Shown: in pieces, positions 43,260-55,553 of the stretch
How positions within the stretch are numbered: the first letter of the stretch is position 1
Layout of the letters: each line of letters opens with the position of its first letter
Assembly (NCBI RefSeq): GCF_016428585.1
Contig: NZ_JAELVR010000007.1
Span: 186,001 to 250,000, forward strand
DNA: 64,000 nucleotides
Source: Sedimentitalea arenosa
Lineage (GTDB): Bacteria > Pseudomonadota > Alphaproteobacteria > Rhodobacterales > Rhodobacteraceae
Direction: 5' to 3'
Made by a program: the position numbers and the translations under genes
The notes under the pieces: model-generated
The model's input: the letters and a program-made list of their open reading frames with translations, nothing else
What the model was told of the DNA's origin: nothing
The model's database searches: none

Positions 43260-45577
43260 TCCGCCGTCAGAAGGGGCGGCTTGTTCCCAGACAGTCTCGG
43301 ATTGTCCGGCCCTTCGATCCGAAGATCCAGTTTGCCGTCCTTCAGGCCCACCTTGACCAAGCCGCCCTTGGCCAACTTGCCGAAAAGCAGTTCCTCTGCG
43401 AGCGGCTTCTTGATGTGCTCCTGGATCACCCGGCCGAGCGGTCGAGCGCCCATCTTGTCGTCATAGCCCTTGTCGGCAAGCCATTCCGCCGCCGGCTTGG
43501 TCAGTTCGATGGTCACATTGCGATCCATCAACTGGGCTTCGAGCTGCAGCACGAACTTCTCGACCACCTGCAGGATCACGGCCTTCGGCAGTGGCGCGAA
43601 GGAGATGACGGCATCCAGGCGATTGCGGAATTCCGGCGTGAAGGTCCGCTCGATCGCCGCGGTGTCCTCGCCTTCGCGACGATCCCGACCGAAGCCGATG
43701 GCCGATTGGGCCTGCTCCTGCGCACCGGCGTTGGACGTCATGATCAGCACCACGTTGCGGAAGCTCACCGTGCGACCGTTGTGATCGGTCAACTCGCCGT
43801 GGTCCATCACCTGAAGCAGGATGTTGTAGACATCCGGGTGCGCCTTCTCGATCTCGTCCAGCAGCAAAACGCAATGCGGGTGCTGGTCCACGCCATCGGT
43901 CAGCATGCCACCCTGATCGAAGCCGACATACCCCGGAGGCGCGCCGATCAGGCGGCTGACCGCGTGTTTCTCCATGTATTCGGACATGTCGAACCGCAGC
44001 AGCTCTACCCCGAGCGTATCGGCAAGCTGCTTGGCGACCTCGGTCTTCCCGACGCCTGTCGGACCCGCGAAGAGATAGTTGCCGATCGGCTTCTCCGGTT
44101 CGCGCAGGCCCGCACGCGACAGCTTGATCGCGCTCGAAAGCGCCTCGATCGCGGCATCCTGACCGAACACCACGCGCTTGAGCGCGCCTTCGAGGTCCTT
44201 GAGCACCTCGGCGTCGTCCTTGCTGACGTTCTTGGGCGGAATTCGCGCGATCTTGGCGACGACCGCTTCGACCTCCTTGGTGCCGATGGTCTTGCGCCGC
44301 TTGGCGGCGACCACCAGGTGCTGCGCCGCTCCGGCCTCGTCGATGACGTCGATGGCGCTGTCGGGCAGCTTTCGGTCGTTGATGTAGCGCGCGGCCAGTT
44401 CCACGGCGGTCTTCACCGCGTCGGCGGTGTATTTCACGCGGTGGTGCTCCTCGAAATACGGCTTCAGACCCTTCAGAATCTTGACCGCATCCTCGACAGA
44501 CGGCTCGATCACGTCGATCTTCTGGAATCGCCGCGACAGGGCGCGGTCCTTCTCGAAATGCTGGCGGAATTCCTTGTAGGTGGTGGATCCCATGGTGCGC
44601 AGCTTGCCGCCCTGCAACGCCGGCTTCAGCAGGTTGGAGGCATCCATTGCGCCGCCGGACGTGGCACCGGCGCCGATCACCGTGTGAATCTCGTCGATGA
44701 ACAGAACCGCGTCGGGATGATCCTCGAGTTCGGAGACAACCGCTTTCAGACGTTCTTCGAAATCGCCGCGATAGCGTGTGCCGGCCAGAAGCGCGCCCAT
44801 GTCCAGCGAATAGATCGTGGTCTTGGAAAGAACCTCGGGCGTTTCACCTGCGACGATCTTGCGGGCGAGGCCCTCCGCGATGGCGGTCTTGCCGACACCC
44901 GGATCGCCCACAAGCAGCGGGTTGTTCTTGCGCCGGCGGCAAAGCACCTGGATGCAGCGTTCGACTTCGGAGTCGCGGCCGATCAGCGGATCGATATCTC
45001 CCTCGCGCGACTTGGCGTTCAGGTCCACGCAATACTTGGCGAGCGCGCTTTCCTTCTTGTCGCCCTCGGTCACGCCCTGGGCTTCTTCCTCGTGCTCTGG
45101 CGCCCCGCTCACAGGACGGGATTCGCCAAAGGCCGGGTCCTTGGCCACGCCGTGGGCGATGAAATTGACCGCGTCATACCGGGTCATTTCCTGCTCCTGC
45201 AGGAAATAGGCCGCGTTGCTTTCGCGTTCGGCAAAGATCGCGACCAGAACGTTGGCGCCGGTCACTTCGGTCCGCCCCGAGGACTGCACATGGATCGCCG
45301 CGCGCTGGATCACGCGCTGGAACGCCGCCGTCGGCACGGCCTCGGACCCATCGATGTCGGTCACGAGGTTCGACAGATCCTCGTCCACGAATTCGACCAG
45401 GGTCTTGCGCAATTCGCCGAGATCGACGCTGCAGGCCTTCATCACCCGCGTCGCGTCCGGTTCATCCAGCAAGGCCAGCAGCAGATGCTCCAGCGTCGCG
45501 AATTCGTGCCGCCGCTCGTTCGCCAGCGCAAGCGCGGCGTGAATGGATTGTTCAAGTGTGCTCGAGAATGAAGGCAC
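43256..45577 (-). CDS. clpA: ATP-dependent Clp protease ATP-binding subunit ClpA
   Basis: 773 residues, the normal length. The N-terminal Clp repeat domain (about 1-145) precedes two AAA+ modules with Walker A motifs G224DPGVGKT and, in the second module, GPTGVGKTEVAK. Walker B segments are VLFIDEIHTVIGAG and CVLLLDEIEKAHPDV. The ClpP-contacting loop is SAIGFGRDR. ClpA unfolds substrates for ClpP. The start is a GTG at 45577 with AGGAG seven bases upstream. No clpS is seen upstream within the window. The stop overlaps the M23 peptidase start. Confidence 0.95.
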   Translation of the reverse strand: MPSFSSTLEQSIHAALALANERRHEFATLEHLLLALLDEPDATRVMKACSVDLGELRKTLVEFVDEDLSNLVTDIDGSEAVPTAAFQRVIQRAAIHVQSSGRTEVTGANVLVAIFAERESNAAYFLQEQEMTRYDAVNFIAHGVAKDPAFGESRPVSGAPEHEEEAQGVTEGDKKESALAKYCVDLNAKSREGDIDPLIGRDSEVERCIQVLCRRRKNNPLLVGDPGVGKTAIAEGLARKIVAGETPEVLSKTTIYSLDMGALLAGTRYRGDFEERLKAVVSELEDHPDAVLFIDEIHTVIGAGATSGGAMDASNLLKPALQGGKLRTMGSTTYKEFRQHFEKDRALSRRFQKIDVIEPSVEDAVKILKGLKPYFEEHHRVKYTADAVKTAVELAARYINDRKLPDSAIDVIDEAGAAQHLVVAAKRRKTIGTKEVEAVVAKIARIPPKNVSKDDAEVLKDLEGALKRVVFGQDAAIEALSSAIKLSRAGLREPEKPIGNYLFAGPTGVGKTEVAKQLADTLGVELLRFDMSEYMEKHAVSRLIGAPPGYVGFDQGGMLTDGVDQHPHCVLLLDEIEKAHPDVYNILLQVMDHGELTDHNGRTVSFRNVVLIMTSNAGAQEQAQSAIGFGRDRREGEDTAAIERTFTPEFRNRLDAVISFAPLPKAVILQVVEKFVLQLEAQLMDRNVTIELTKPAAEWLADKGYDDKMGARPLGRVIQEHIKKPLAEELLFGKLAKGGLVKVGLKDGKLDLRIEGPDNPRLSGNKPPLLTAE

Positions 45578-45750
45578 GGGCGTGCTCCTCTTGTCTGGGT
45601 CGGGCGGGAGGCAGAACGTTGCCGCACCCCTTGGCCAACCATGTCCTCATAGTATTAGAGTTTGGTTGATCGCGCCCGGGCTTCAAGTTTTTTCTTTGGT
45701 CTCCGCCTCACAAAAGCCGTGATCCACCGCTTGACGTACAGGAAACCGCA

Positions 45751-46518
45751 TCAGAATCGGTCTTTCCTGCTTCGGATTTCGGCGAAGACCTCCGCGGGAT
45801 CCGCCCCGGACAGACCGACGCCGGCCTGAACCGAAGGCACTATCGCCCGCAGGAAGGGGTTGGTGGACCGTTCCAGCGCAAGGGTGGAAGGGACGGTCGG
45901 TTGGTTCGCGGCCCGTTTTTCCGCGATGTCTCGGACACGAGATATAAGGTCGGGATTGTCCGGTTCAATGGTCATGGCGAAGGCGCCGTTGGCTTTGGTG
46001 TATTCGTGGCCGGAATAGACCACCGTATCGTCGGGCAGCGCCGCCAGCTTGGACAGCGACTCCCACATCTGCGGCGCGGTGCCCTCGAACAACCGCCCGC
46101 AGCCCAGAGCCATCAGGCTGTCGGCGGTGAAGACGGCCTTGCTGTCCGGAAAGTGAAAGGCGATGTGGCCGACCGTGTGGCCTGACACATCGATCACGTG
46201 GCCGGTCTCGGCGCCGATCTTCACCGTATCGCCCTCGGCCACCGCGGTGTCCAGCGCCGGCAGCCTGTGGCGATCGGCGGCGGCGCCGACCACGCGCGCG
46301 TCGTGCCGCGCCAGAACCTCCTCCAGCCCCTGCACATGGTCTGCATGGTGGTGCGTCAGCAGCACTTGGGTCAGTCGCCACCCCCGGTCCGAAAGCGCCG
46401 AAAGGATCGGTCCGGCCTCGGGCACATCCACCAGAGCGGTGTCGCCGCTGTCGGGATCATGCGCGAGAAAGGCGTAATTGTCGCTGAGGCACGGAACGGT
46501 TACGATCTCAAGAGGCAT
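45751..46518 (-). CDS. gloB: Hydroxyacylglutathione hydrolase (glyoxalase II)
   Basis: 255 residues. Metallo-beta-lactamase fold with the metal motif H56-H57-H58-A-D60-H61 in [14 protein letters not shown], plus [30 protein letters not shown] and [11 protein letters not shown] as further family marks. It hydrolyses S-lactoylglutathione to D-lactate and glutathione in the second step of methylglyoxal detoxification. It is divergent from the methyltransferase gene with 61 bases between start codons; gloB next to a methyltransferase of this type is a familiar alphaproteobacterial arrangement. Confidence 0.93.
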   Translation of the reverse strand: MPLEIVTVPCLSDNYAFLAHDPDSGDTALVDVPEAGPILSALSDRGWRLTQVLLTHHHADHVQGLEEVLARHDARVVGAAADRHRLPALDTAVAEGDTVKIGAETGHVIDVSGHTVGHIAFHFPDSKAVFTADSLMALGCGRLFEGTAPQMWESLSKLAALPDDTVVYSGHEYTKANGAFAMTIEPDNPDLISRVRDIAEKRAANQPTVPSTLALERSTNPFLRAIVPSVQAGVGLSGADPAEVFAEIRSRKDRF

Positions 46519-46579
46519 GGCCTTTCACCCTTTCGTTGTTAGACTGGGGTCAGCTTGGACGATCAAACTGGCGCCCGCA

Positions 46580-47314
46580 ATGCATCTCGACGTGCAGGAT
46601 CTCAGGAACTTCTACTACCGCAGCACACTGGGGCGTGCGGCGCAGGCGTCGGTGCGCGGGCGGATGCTGGAACTATGGCCCGAGGCGAAGGGACAGACCG
46701 TGGCCGGATTCGGCTTTGCCGTGCCCCTGCTCAGACCCTACCTCGCCGAATCCCGCCGGGTGATCGCCCTGATGCCCGCGCCGCAGGGCGTCATGCCGTG
46801 GCCCGCCGGGATGCCCAATGTCTCTGTCCTGTCCGAGGAAACGCTTTGGCCGATCGAGACCGGCCGCATCGACCGGCTTGTCGTCATGCACGGGCTGGAG
46901 ACCTCGGAGCATCCCTCGCACCTGCTCGAGGAATGCTGGCGCGTGCTGGGACCGGGCGGCAAGGCGCTGTTCATCGTGCCCAACCGCGCCGGGCTATGGT
47001 CGCGCAGCGATCGCACACCTTTCGGATATGGCCGCCCCTACACGCTGGGACAGTTGGAAACGCAGATCAAGCGGCACCAGTTCCAGCCGGAACGCCACGC
47101 CGCGGCGCTCTACCAGCCGCCCTCGGCGCGGCGCTTCTGGCTGAAATCGGGTTCGCTGTTCGAGAAATACGGCAGCCGCCTGCCGACCGTCTTTCCGGGC
47201 GGCGTGTTCATGGTCGAGGCACTGAAGCGCACCCATCCCCCCAAGGGCAAGATCGTCAAGAACCTGGCGAAACAACCGATCAAGGCGCTCGAGGGCCTGG
47301 CGAAACCGGCCTGA
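46580..47314 (+). CDS. Class I SAM-dependent methyltransferase
   Basis: 244 residues from the ATG at 46580; the frame is open to 46478 but the extra part overlaps gloB. A methyltransferase type 11-like fold is visible: [15 protein letters not shown] (where the SAM-binding glycines lie), [36 protein letters not shown]. It then continues with [18 protein letters not shown] and a C-terminal ending in Lys-rich segments. The substrate is unknown. It is divergent from gloB. Confidence 0.85.
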   Translation: MHLDVQDLRNFYYRSTLGRAAQASVRGRMLELWPEAKGQTVAGFGFAVPLLRPYLAESRRVIALMPAPQGVMPWPAGMPNVSVLSEETLWPIETGRIDRLVVMHGLETSEHPSHLLEECWRVLGPGGKALFIVPNRAGLWSRSDRTPFGYGRPYTLGQLETQIKRHQFQPERHAAALYQPPSARRFWLKSGSLFEKYGSRLPTVFPGGVFMVEALKRTHPPKGKIVKNLAKQPIKALEGLAKPA

Positions 47315-47636
47315 TCCGCCGACAGCCCGGTTTTCGCGCACCCGCCCCGATTTCACGGCTTTTGCCCCGTTTGGCGGTGCAGGAATCGCACAAACCCGCA
47401 ATTCGGCTGCATTTTTCTTCGGGATTCTGCAGGCGCAAACGGTCGCACTTGGGGTAACACCCTAAAATCATGGAATTATTGCCTGATCCCGTTATCGCTA
47501 TAGGTTGTTGCCGGCAGGCGGGGCCTCTGCTACATCCACGCTGATTTTGATGCCCCGCCTGTCCGCGGAGCGTCTCCACGCCCCCGGATTCTGTGCCGAA
47601 CGCAGCCGACCGGGGCCAAGTATCGGAAGGGTGGAC
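47315..47636 (+). other. 322-base gene-free region upstream of the ATP synthase operon
   Basis: This gap separates the methyltransferase stop from the atpH start and must hold the atp promoter. It has an AT-richer stretch at about 47452-47510 with ATTATTG near 47476-47481 and TATAGG at 47499-47504, which could be a weak -35/-10 pair with a 17-base spacer. No terminator for the preceding gene, no other gene and no clear inverted repeat was seen. The spacing suggests a leader of about 120 bases before atpH. Confidence 0.4.
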
Positions 47637-48197
47637 GTGTCCGAACCAGCTTCGATTTCCGCAGGCATAGCCGCACGCTATGCCACGGCGATCTTCGAGA
47701 TCGCGCAAGATAACAAGAACCTCGACGGCCTGGAAACCAGCATCAACGACCTGTCGGCGGCGCTTGCCGACAGTGCGGACCTGCGCAGCCTGATCCAATC
47801 GCCGCTGATCTCGCGCAGCGACCAGGAAGCCGCAATCTCCGCCATCGCCAAGAAGATGGAACTTGCCCCCGTGCTGGGCCAGGCGCTGGCGCTGATGGCG
47901 CAGAAGCGCCGCCTGTTCGTCGTGCCGCAACTGATCCGCGCCCTGCGCGAACAACTGGCCGAGGCCCGGGGCGAAGTCACCGCCGGCGTGACCAGCGCCA
48001 AGGCGCTGACCAAGGCGCAGACCGAGAAACTTGCCAGCACGCTCACCGAGCGCGTGGGCAAAACCGTCACCATCAACGCGACCGTCGATGAAAGCCTCAT
48101 CGGCGGTCTGGTCGTCAAAGTGGGCAGCAAGATGATCGACACGTCGATCCGGTCGCGGCTCAACTCCCTTCAGAATGCAATGAAAGAGGTCGGATAA
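47637..48197 (+). CDS. atpH: F1 ATP synthase subunit delta
   Basis: 186 residues, the usual length, from a GTG at 47637 with GGAAGG six bases upstream; another GTG at 47631 is possible. The start SEPASISAGIAARYATAIFEIAQ and the C-terminal GLVVKVGSKMIDTSIRSRLNSL are the family ends. It links F1 to the peripheral stalk. It is the first gene of atpHAGDC, and the next gene follows without a gap. F0 genes are not in the window, as expected for Rhodobacterales where they lie elsewhere. Confidence 0.96.
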   Translation: MSEPASISAGIAARYATAIFEIAQDNKNLDGLETSINDLSAALADSADLRSLIQSPLISRSDQEAAISAIAKKMELAPVLGQALALMAQKRRLFVVPQLIRALREQLAEARGEVTAGVTSAKALTKAQTEKLASTLTERVGKTVTINATVDESLIGGLVVKVGSKMIDTSIRSRLNSLQNAMKEVG

Positions 48198-49736
<1,539 letters not shown>

Positions 49737-49747
49737 GGGCCTGACTG

Positions 49748-50623
49748 ATGCCAAACCTCAAGGACCTGAAAAACAGGATCGCGAGTGTCAAGAGCACTCG
49801 CAAGATCACCAAGGCCATGCAAATGGTTGCCGCGGCGAAACTTCGCCGCGCGCAGGAAGCTGCCGAACAGTCACGCCCCTATACCGAACGCTTCAACGCG
49901 GTCATGGGGCAACTGGCGGCATCGGTCGGCGGGTCGGACACGGCGCCCAGGCTGCTCAGCGGCACGGGCAGCGACCAGGTGCACCTGCTCGTCGTGATGA
50001 CCGCCGAGCGCGGCCTCTGCGGCGGCTTCAACAGCAACATCGCCAAGCTGGCCCGCGTCAAGACCGAGAAACTGCTGGCAGAAGGCAAGACGGTCAAGAT
50101 CCTGACCGTCGGCAAGAAGGGTCGCGACGCGCTCAAGCGCGACTTCAAGGACAACATGATCGGCCATGTCGACATGTCCGACGTCAAGCGCGTGGCCTAT
50201 TCCGACGCCCAGGGCATCGCCAAGGATGTTCTGTCACGCTTCGACGCCGGCGATTTCGACGTCGCGACGATCTTCTACTCGAAGTTCGTCAACGTCGTGA
50301 CGCAGGTGCCGACCGCACAGCAGATCATTCCTGCGGCCTTCGATGCCCCCGAGGACGACGGGGCCACAACGCTCTATGACTACGAGCCCGACGAAGAGGC
50401 CATCCTGGCCGATCTGCTGCCGCGCGGCGTGGCGACCCAGATCTTCTCGGCGCTGCTCGAGAACGGTGCCAGCGAACAGGGTGCACGGATGTCCGCCATG
50501 GACAACGCGACGCGCAACGCGGGTGAAATGATCGAAAAGCTGACGATCGAGTACAACCGTTCGCGTCAGGCCGTGATCACCAACGAGCTGATTGAAATCA
50601 TTTCGGGCGCGGAAGCGCTCTAG
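49748..50623 (+). CDS. atpG: F1 ATP synthase subunit gamma
   Basis: 291 residues. The N-terminal helix is [27 protein letters not shown], and the C-terminal helix [26 protein letters not shown], both forming the rotating central shaft. The conserved [14 protein letters not shown] lies near residue 80. It follows atpA by 11 bases and precedes atpD by 18. Confidence 0.98.
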   Translation: MPNLKDLKNRIASVKSTRKITKAMQMVAAAKLRRAQEAAEQSRPYTERFNAVMGQLAASVGGSDTAPRLLSGTGSDQVHLLVVMTAERGLCGGFNSNIAKLARVKTEKLLAEGKTVKILTVGKKGRDALKRDFKDNMIGHVDMSDVKRVAYSDAQGIAKDVLSRFDAGDFDVATIFYSKFVNVVTQVPTAQQIIPAAFDAPEDDGATTLYDYEPDEEAILADLLPRGVATQIFSALLENGASEQGARMSAMDNATRNAGEMIEKLTIEYNRSRQAVITNELIEIISGAEAL

Positions 50624-52066
<1,443 letters not shown>

Positions 52067-52077
52067 GGAGCAGCCTG

Positions 52078-52494
52078 ATGGCAGATACAATGCAATTCGA
52101 CCTCGTCAGCCCGGAGCGCAGCCTCGCCTCGCTCCAGGTCAACGCGGTCCGGATTCCGGGTGCGGACGGCGACATGACGGCGATGCCCGATCATGCGCCT
52201 GTCATCACCACCCTGCGTCCCGGCGTGCTGCACGTCGAAAGCCCCCAGGGGACGACCGAATACGTCGTGTCCGGCGGCTTCGCCGAGATCAACGCGACCA
52301 GCCTCTCGGTCCTGGCCGAAAAGGCGATCCCGCTGAACGAGGTGACCCGCGCGCATATCGACGAGATGATCGAAGACGCCCGCGCCGCCCACGAAGCGGC
52401 CAAGGAGCAGTTCAAGAACGAGCCCGGCCCCGTCGACGACGCGGCCAAGCTGCTCTCGGACATGGTCGCGATGGGCGATCACATCAACGTCTGA
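52078..52494 (+). CDS. atpC: F1 ATP synthase subunit epsilon
   Basis: 138 residues. N-terminal beta sandwich with [27 protein letters not shown] and [16 protein letters not shown], followed by a helical C-terminal part ([20 protein letters not shown]). It inhibits ATP hydrolysis and couples rotation. AAGGAGCAGCCTG lies ahead of the start. It closes the operon, and a terminator follows 20 bases after its stop. Confidence 0.96.
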   Translation: MADTMQFDLVSPERSLASLQVNAVRIPGADGDMTAMPDHAPVITTLRPGVLHVESPQGTTEYVVSGGFAEINATSLSVLAEKAIPLNEVTRAHIDEMIEDARAAHEAAKEQFKNEPGPVDDAAKLLSDMVAMGDHINV

Positions 52495-52514
52495 GACCCG
52501 ACCGCACGGATTGA

Positions 52515-52539
52515 AAAGGCCCCCGCTTCGGGGGCCTTT
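52515..52539 (+). terminator. Intrinsic terminator of the atpHAGDC operon
   Basis: Perfect 10-bp stem AAAGGCCCCC / GGGGGCCTTT with a GCTTC loop, followed by CTCGTTCT. The tail is weaker than a full U-tract, but the strong stem and position directly after atpC support termination. Confidence 0.85.
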
Positions 52540-52638
52540 CTCGTTCTGGCGGATGTCTGGACCGAGCCCTTCTTTGATTCTTGCGGCGTTGCAGCTAGTG
52601 TCGACTTCGAAAACTGACTGGATGGAATTGAAGCAAAG

Positions 52639-53679
52639 ATGTTCCTGAAGAACGCATGGTATGTCGCCGCTTGGGATCATGAAATTACGCGCGAGCTACA
52701 GCAGATAACGGTGCTTGGCGAAAAGATATGCGTATTTCGCTCCGAGGCCGGCGATCTTGTCGGATTGGAAGATGCTTGCCCTCACCGCAAGCTTCCCCTC
52801 AGCAAGGGACGCATCAAGGGCGACACCGTCGAATGCGGCTATCATGGTCTGACTTTTGATTGTGCCGGACAATGCGTTTGGGCGCCCGGAACAGGCCGCA
52901 TTCCATCGAATGCAAAAGTTCATGCCTATCCTTTGCACGAAAAATACGGGCTGGTTTGGATATGGATGGGCAACCCGGCGCTGGCTGAAACGTCCGACAT
53001 TTTCGAGATCGAGAACTACGGCGATCCCGCATGGGGCATCAACCGTGGCGCAGCAATGGAGTTGGACTGCAACTACCTGTTGATGTGCGACAACCTGTTG
53101 GATCCGACTCATGTTGCCTGGGTTCATCAAAGCAGTTTTGCCGCAGAAGCGACCAAAGACACGCCGCTGCGCATTACCAAAACGGATGACGGGGTCATCG
53201 TGCATCGCTGGATGATGGATCACGAGCCAGCCCCGTTTTACAAGAAAATCGTGGAGTTCGAGGGTAATTGTGATCGGCTTCAGCACTATGAAGTCCGTTA
53301 TCCCTCTCATGCTTTGATCAAGGCGGTGTTCACCCCGGCCGGTACCGGTGGGCCTGATGGTCCCCTGCACGAAAAAACGTTCGTCATGGACAGCTACAAT
53401 TTCATGACGCCGACGAACGAAGGGCAAACGCGGTACTACTGGTTCCAACTGCGCAATATACGACCCCACGACGAAGCACTGTCCGAGATGATGACTGCGG
53501 ACGTGCAGCACGCCTTTGACGAGGATCGCGACGTTTTGAATGAGATCCAAAAGGGGATGTCCAACAAGAGATCACCTCACATCGATCTCCCCATTGACGG
53601 CGGGCAATTACGTTTTCGTCGACAATTGCAAGCGATGATCAACGAAGAACAGCAGGTCGATCGGCAGATGGCCGAGTGA
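52639..53679 (+). CDS. Rieske non-haem iron oxygenase, vanillate demethylase VanA-like
   Basis: 346 residues. Rieske centre C47-PH49-R and C66-GYH69-G; mononuclear iron site in CDNLLDPTHVAWVH (D155, H158, H163). This is the terminal-oxygenase alpha subunit layout of VanA-type aromatic O-demethylases or related hydroxylases. A matching reductase gene is not adjacent. Base composition is clearly less GC-rich than the ATP synthase genes before it and prs after it, with more A/T-ending codons. It stands alone between the atp terminator and prs, so acquisition by transfer is likely. The substrate cannot be deduced. Confidence 0.88.
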   Translation: MFLKNAWYVAAWDHEITRELQQITVLGEKICVFRSEAGDLVGLEDACPHRKLPLSKGRIKGDTVECGYHGLTFDCAGQCVWAPGTGRIPSNAKVHAYPLHEKYGLVWIWMGNPALAETSDIFEIENYGDPAWGINRGAAMELDCNYLLMCDNLLDPTHVAWVHQSSFAAEATKDTPLRITKTDDGVIVHRWMMDHEPAPFYKKIVEFEGNCDRLQHYEVRYPSHALIKAVFTPAGTGGPDGPLHEKTFVMDSYNFMTPTNEGQTRYYWFQLRNIRPHDEALSEMMTADVQHAFDEDRDVLNEIQKGMSNKRSPHIDLPIDGGQLRFRRQLQAMINEEQQVDRQMAE

Positions 53680-53760
53680 CGGGCTTTTTGCATTGCACCT
53701 GCGACCCATAGCGGTCTTTGCTTTGGTTTGCTCGAAAAGAACCGCTTGGTCCGCACGGTG

Positions 53761-53794
53761 GACATATGGGTGAAAAGGACCCCCCGCATATGTC
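53761..53794. repeat. Perfect inverted repeat between the Rieske gene and prs
   Basis: GACATATG (53761-53768) and CATATGTC (53787-53794) form an 8-bp perfect inverted repeat around an 18-base loop. It sits between the convergent Rieske and prs genes. It has no U-tract and may be a remnant boundary of the inserted segment or a simple hairpin. Confidence 0.35.
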
Positions 53795-53822
53795 GGCCTC
53801 AAGCTTGTCGCAGCGCGGGCGG

Positions 53823-54842
53823 TCACGCCGCGGAATAGAGCGACTCGTAGATCGGGTTCAGGGTCGAATCCTCGAACAGCGACGACACCGAGGTGCCGTT
53901 CCAGATGTTCAGGATCGCCTGCGCGAAGATCGGCGCGGTCGGCACGATACGGATGTTGTGCGCGCCCTTCACGGCCGGGGTGGGCTGGATCGTGTCGGTG
54001 ATCACCAGCGATTTCATGACCGAGTTGGTGACGCGCTCGACCGCGGGGCCGCTCATCACGCCATGGGTGATGTAGGAATGAACCTCCTTGGCGCCGTTCT
54101 CCAGCAGCACCTCGGCCGCCTTGCACAGGGTTCCGGCGGTGTCGCACATGTCGTCCACGATCAGGCAGATCTTGCCCTTCACGTCGCCGATCACGGTCAT
54201 TTCTGCAACTTCTCCCGCCTTCTCGCGCCGCTTGTCCACGATCGCCAGAGGCGAGTTGATCCGCTTGGCCAGTTCGCGCGCCCGCGCCACGCCACCCACG
54301 TCCGGTGAGACGACCATGAGATCTTCCATCTCGTCCTTGAAATGGGTCTTGATATCCAGCGCGAAGACCGGGCTGGCATAGAGGTTGTCGACCGGGATGT
54401 CGAAGAACCCCTGGATCTGCGCCGCGTGCAGGTCCATCGTCAGAACCCGCTCGATTCCGGTGCCGACCAGCATGTTCGCCACCAGCTTGGCCGAGATCGG
54501 CGTGCGCGCCTTGGTGCGGCGATCCTGCCGCGCGTAGCCGAAATAGGGCAGAACGGCCGTGACCCGCGCCGCGCTCGACCGGCGCAGCGCGTCGGCCATG
54601 ATCAGCAGTTCCATCAGGTTGTCATTGGCCGGGTTCGAAGTCGGCTGGATGATGAACATGTCCTCGCCCCGGACGTTCTCGAACACCTCCACGAAGATCT
54701 CGCCATCGTTGAACCGTTCCACCCGCGCGTCCACCAGGCCGGTGTGAATCCCCCGGTGCATGGTCATGCGCCTGGCGATCGCGGTGGCCAGCGGCAGGTT
54801 GGCGTTCCCGGCGATCAGCTTGGGTTCGGTCATTGTCGGCAT
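53823..54842 (-). CDS. prs: Ribose-phosphate pyrophosphokinase
   Basis: 339 residues from the ATG at 54842, with a second ATG at 54833 also possible; the longer frame begins at GTG. Class I PRPP synthetase: [60 protein letters not shown], and the PRPP loop [12 protein letters not shown]. It makes PRPP from ribose 5-phosphate and ATP for nucleotide, histidine and NAD synthesis. It is divergent from the isomerase gene, with about 108 bases between starts. Confidence 0.97.
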   Translation of the reverse strand: MPTMTEPKLIAGNANLPLATAIARRMTMHRGIHTGLVDARVERFNDGEIFVEVFENVRGEDMFIIQPTSNPANDNLMELLIMADALRRSSAARVTAVLPYFGYARQDRRTKARTPISAKLVANMLVGTGIERVLTMDLHAAQIQGFFDIPVDNLYASPVFALDIKTHFKDEMEDLMVVSPDVGGVARARELAKRINSPLAIVDKRREKAGEVAEMTVIGDVKGKICLIVDDMCDTAGTLCKAAEVLLENGAKEVHSYITHGVMSGPAVERVTNSVMKSLVITDTIQPTPAVKGAHNIRIVPTAPIFAQAILNIWNGTSVSSLFEDSTLNPIYESLYSAA

Positions 54843-54950
54843 GTGAGGGGTTCCCGGGCAGCGAGGAGGAATGTGACAGATTCGTGATGTTGACACCGCT
54901 TAGCATGGCCTTACGGTCCCGCAAACATTTAGCCGGAAGGAAAACGGGAA

Positions 54951-55553
54951 ATGGCAAAGATCGACTATTATTTTGCGACCTTGTCGCCATATGCCTATCT
55001 GGCCGGCGACCGGTTGGAGAAAATCGCCGCGCGCCACGGGGCGAGCGTGACCTACAAACCGCTCGATCTGATCGCGCTGTTCTCCCGCACCGGCGGCACC
55101 CCGGTCCCGCAGCGCCATCCGGCGCGGCAGGCCTACCGGGCCATCGAACTTCCGCGGCAGGCCCGCAAGCACGACATGCCCTTCAACCTCGCCCCCGCGC
55201 ACTGGCCCACCAACCCCGCACCATCGTCCTATGCCATCATCGCCGCACAGGTGGCGGGTGGCGGCGACGTCGGCAAGCTGGCGCAAGGATTCCTGCGCGC
55301 CTGCTGGGCCGAGGACAAGGACATCGCCGAGAACGACGTGGTGCGCGACTGCCTGTCCGCGGCGGGGTTCGATCCGGCACTGGCCGACAGCGGCCTGCTG
55401 CAGGGGGCCGAGACCTATGCCGCCAACCTCGAAGAGGCCGTCGAGCGCGGCGTGTTCGGCGCGCCCTTCTACATCACGGAGGATGGCGAACCCTTCTGGG
55501 GCCAGGACCGGCTCGACGAGCTGGACGCCCATCTCGCAAGGAGCGCCGCGTGA
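54951..55553 (+). CDS. 2-hydroxychromene-2-carboxylate isomerase-like, DsbA family
   Basis: 200 residues. The N-terminus IDYYFATLSPYAYLAGDRLEKIA is typical, with S12 at the place of the catalytic serine. The thioredoxin-like helical insertion and a C-terminal GVFGAPFYITEDGEPFWGQDRLD, with a cis-Pro-like GAPF, fit the kappa GST/HCCA isomerase group. Such enzymes isomerise glutathione-dependent chromene carboxylates in naphthalene-type breakdown, but many family members have other roles. It overlaps the alpha/beta hydrolase gene (GTGA). Confidence 0.88.
   Translation: MAKIDYYFATLSPYAYLAGDRLEKIAARHGASVTYKPLDLIALFSRTGGTPVPQRHPARQAYRAIELPRQARKHDMPFNLAPAHWPTNPAPSSYAIIAAQVAGGGDVGKLAQGFLRACWAEDKDIAENDVVRDCLSAAGFDPALADSGLLQGAETYAANLEEAVERGVFGAPFYITEDGEPFWGQDRLDELDAHLARSAA

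Noticed and set aside
43154-45571. Long plus-strand frame opposite clpA
   Set aside because: Mirror of a highly biased coding region; clpA has two Walker A modules on the other strand.
45640-45700. Heat-shock sigma-32 promoter for clpA
   Set aside because: A CTTGAAG element is seen on the minus strand, but no properly spaced -10 element was found.
53577-53789. Small ORF between the Rieske gene and prs
   Set aside because: Overlaps the Rieske gene end, has no ribosome site and no conserved features.
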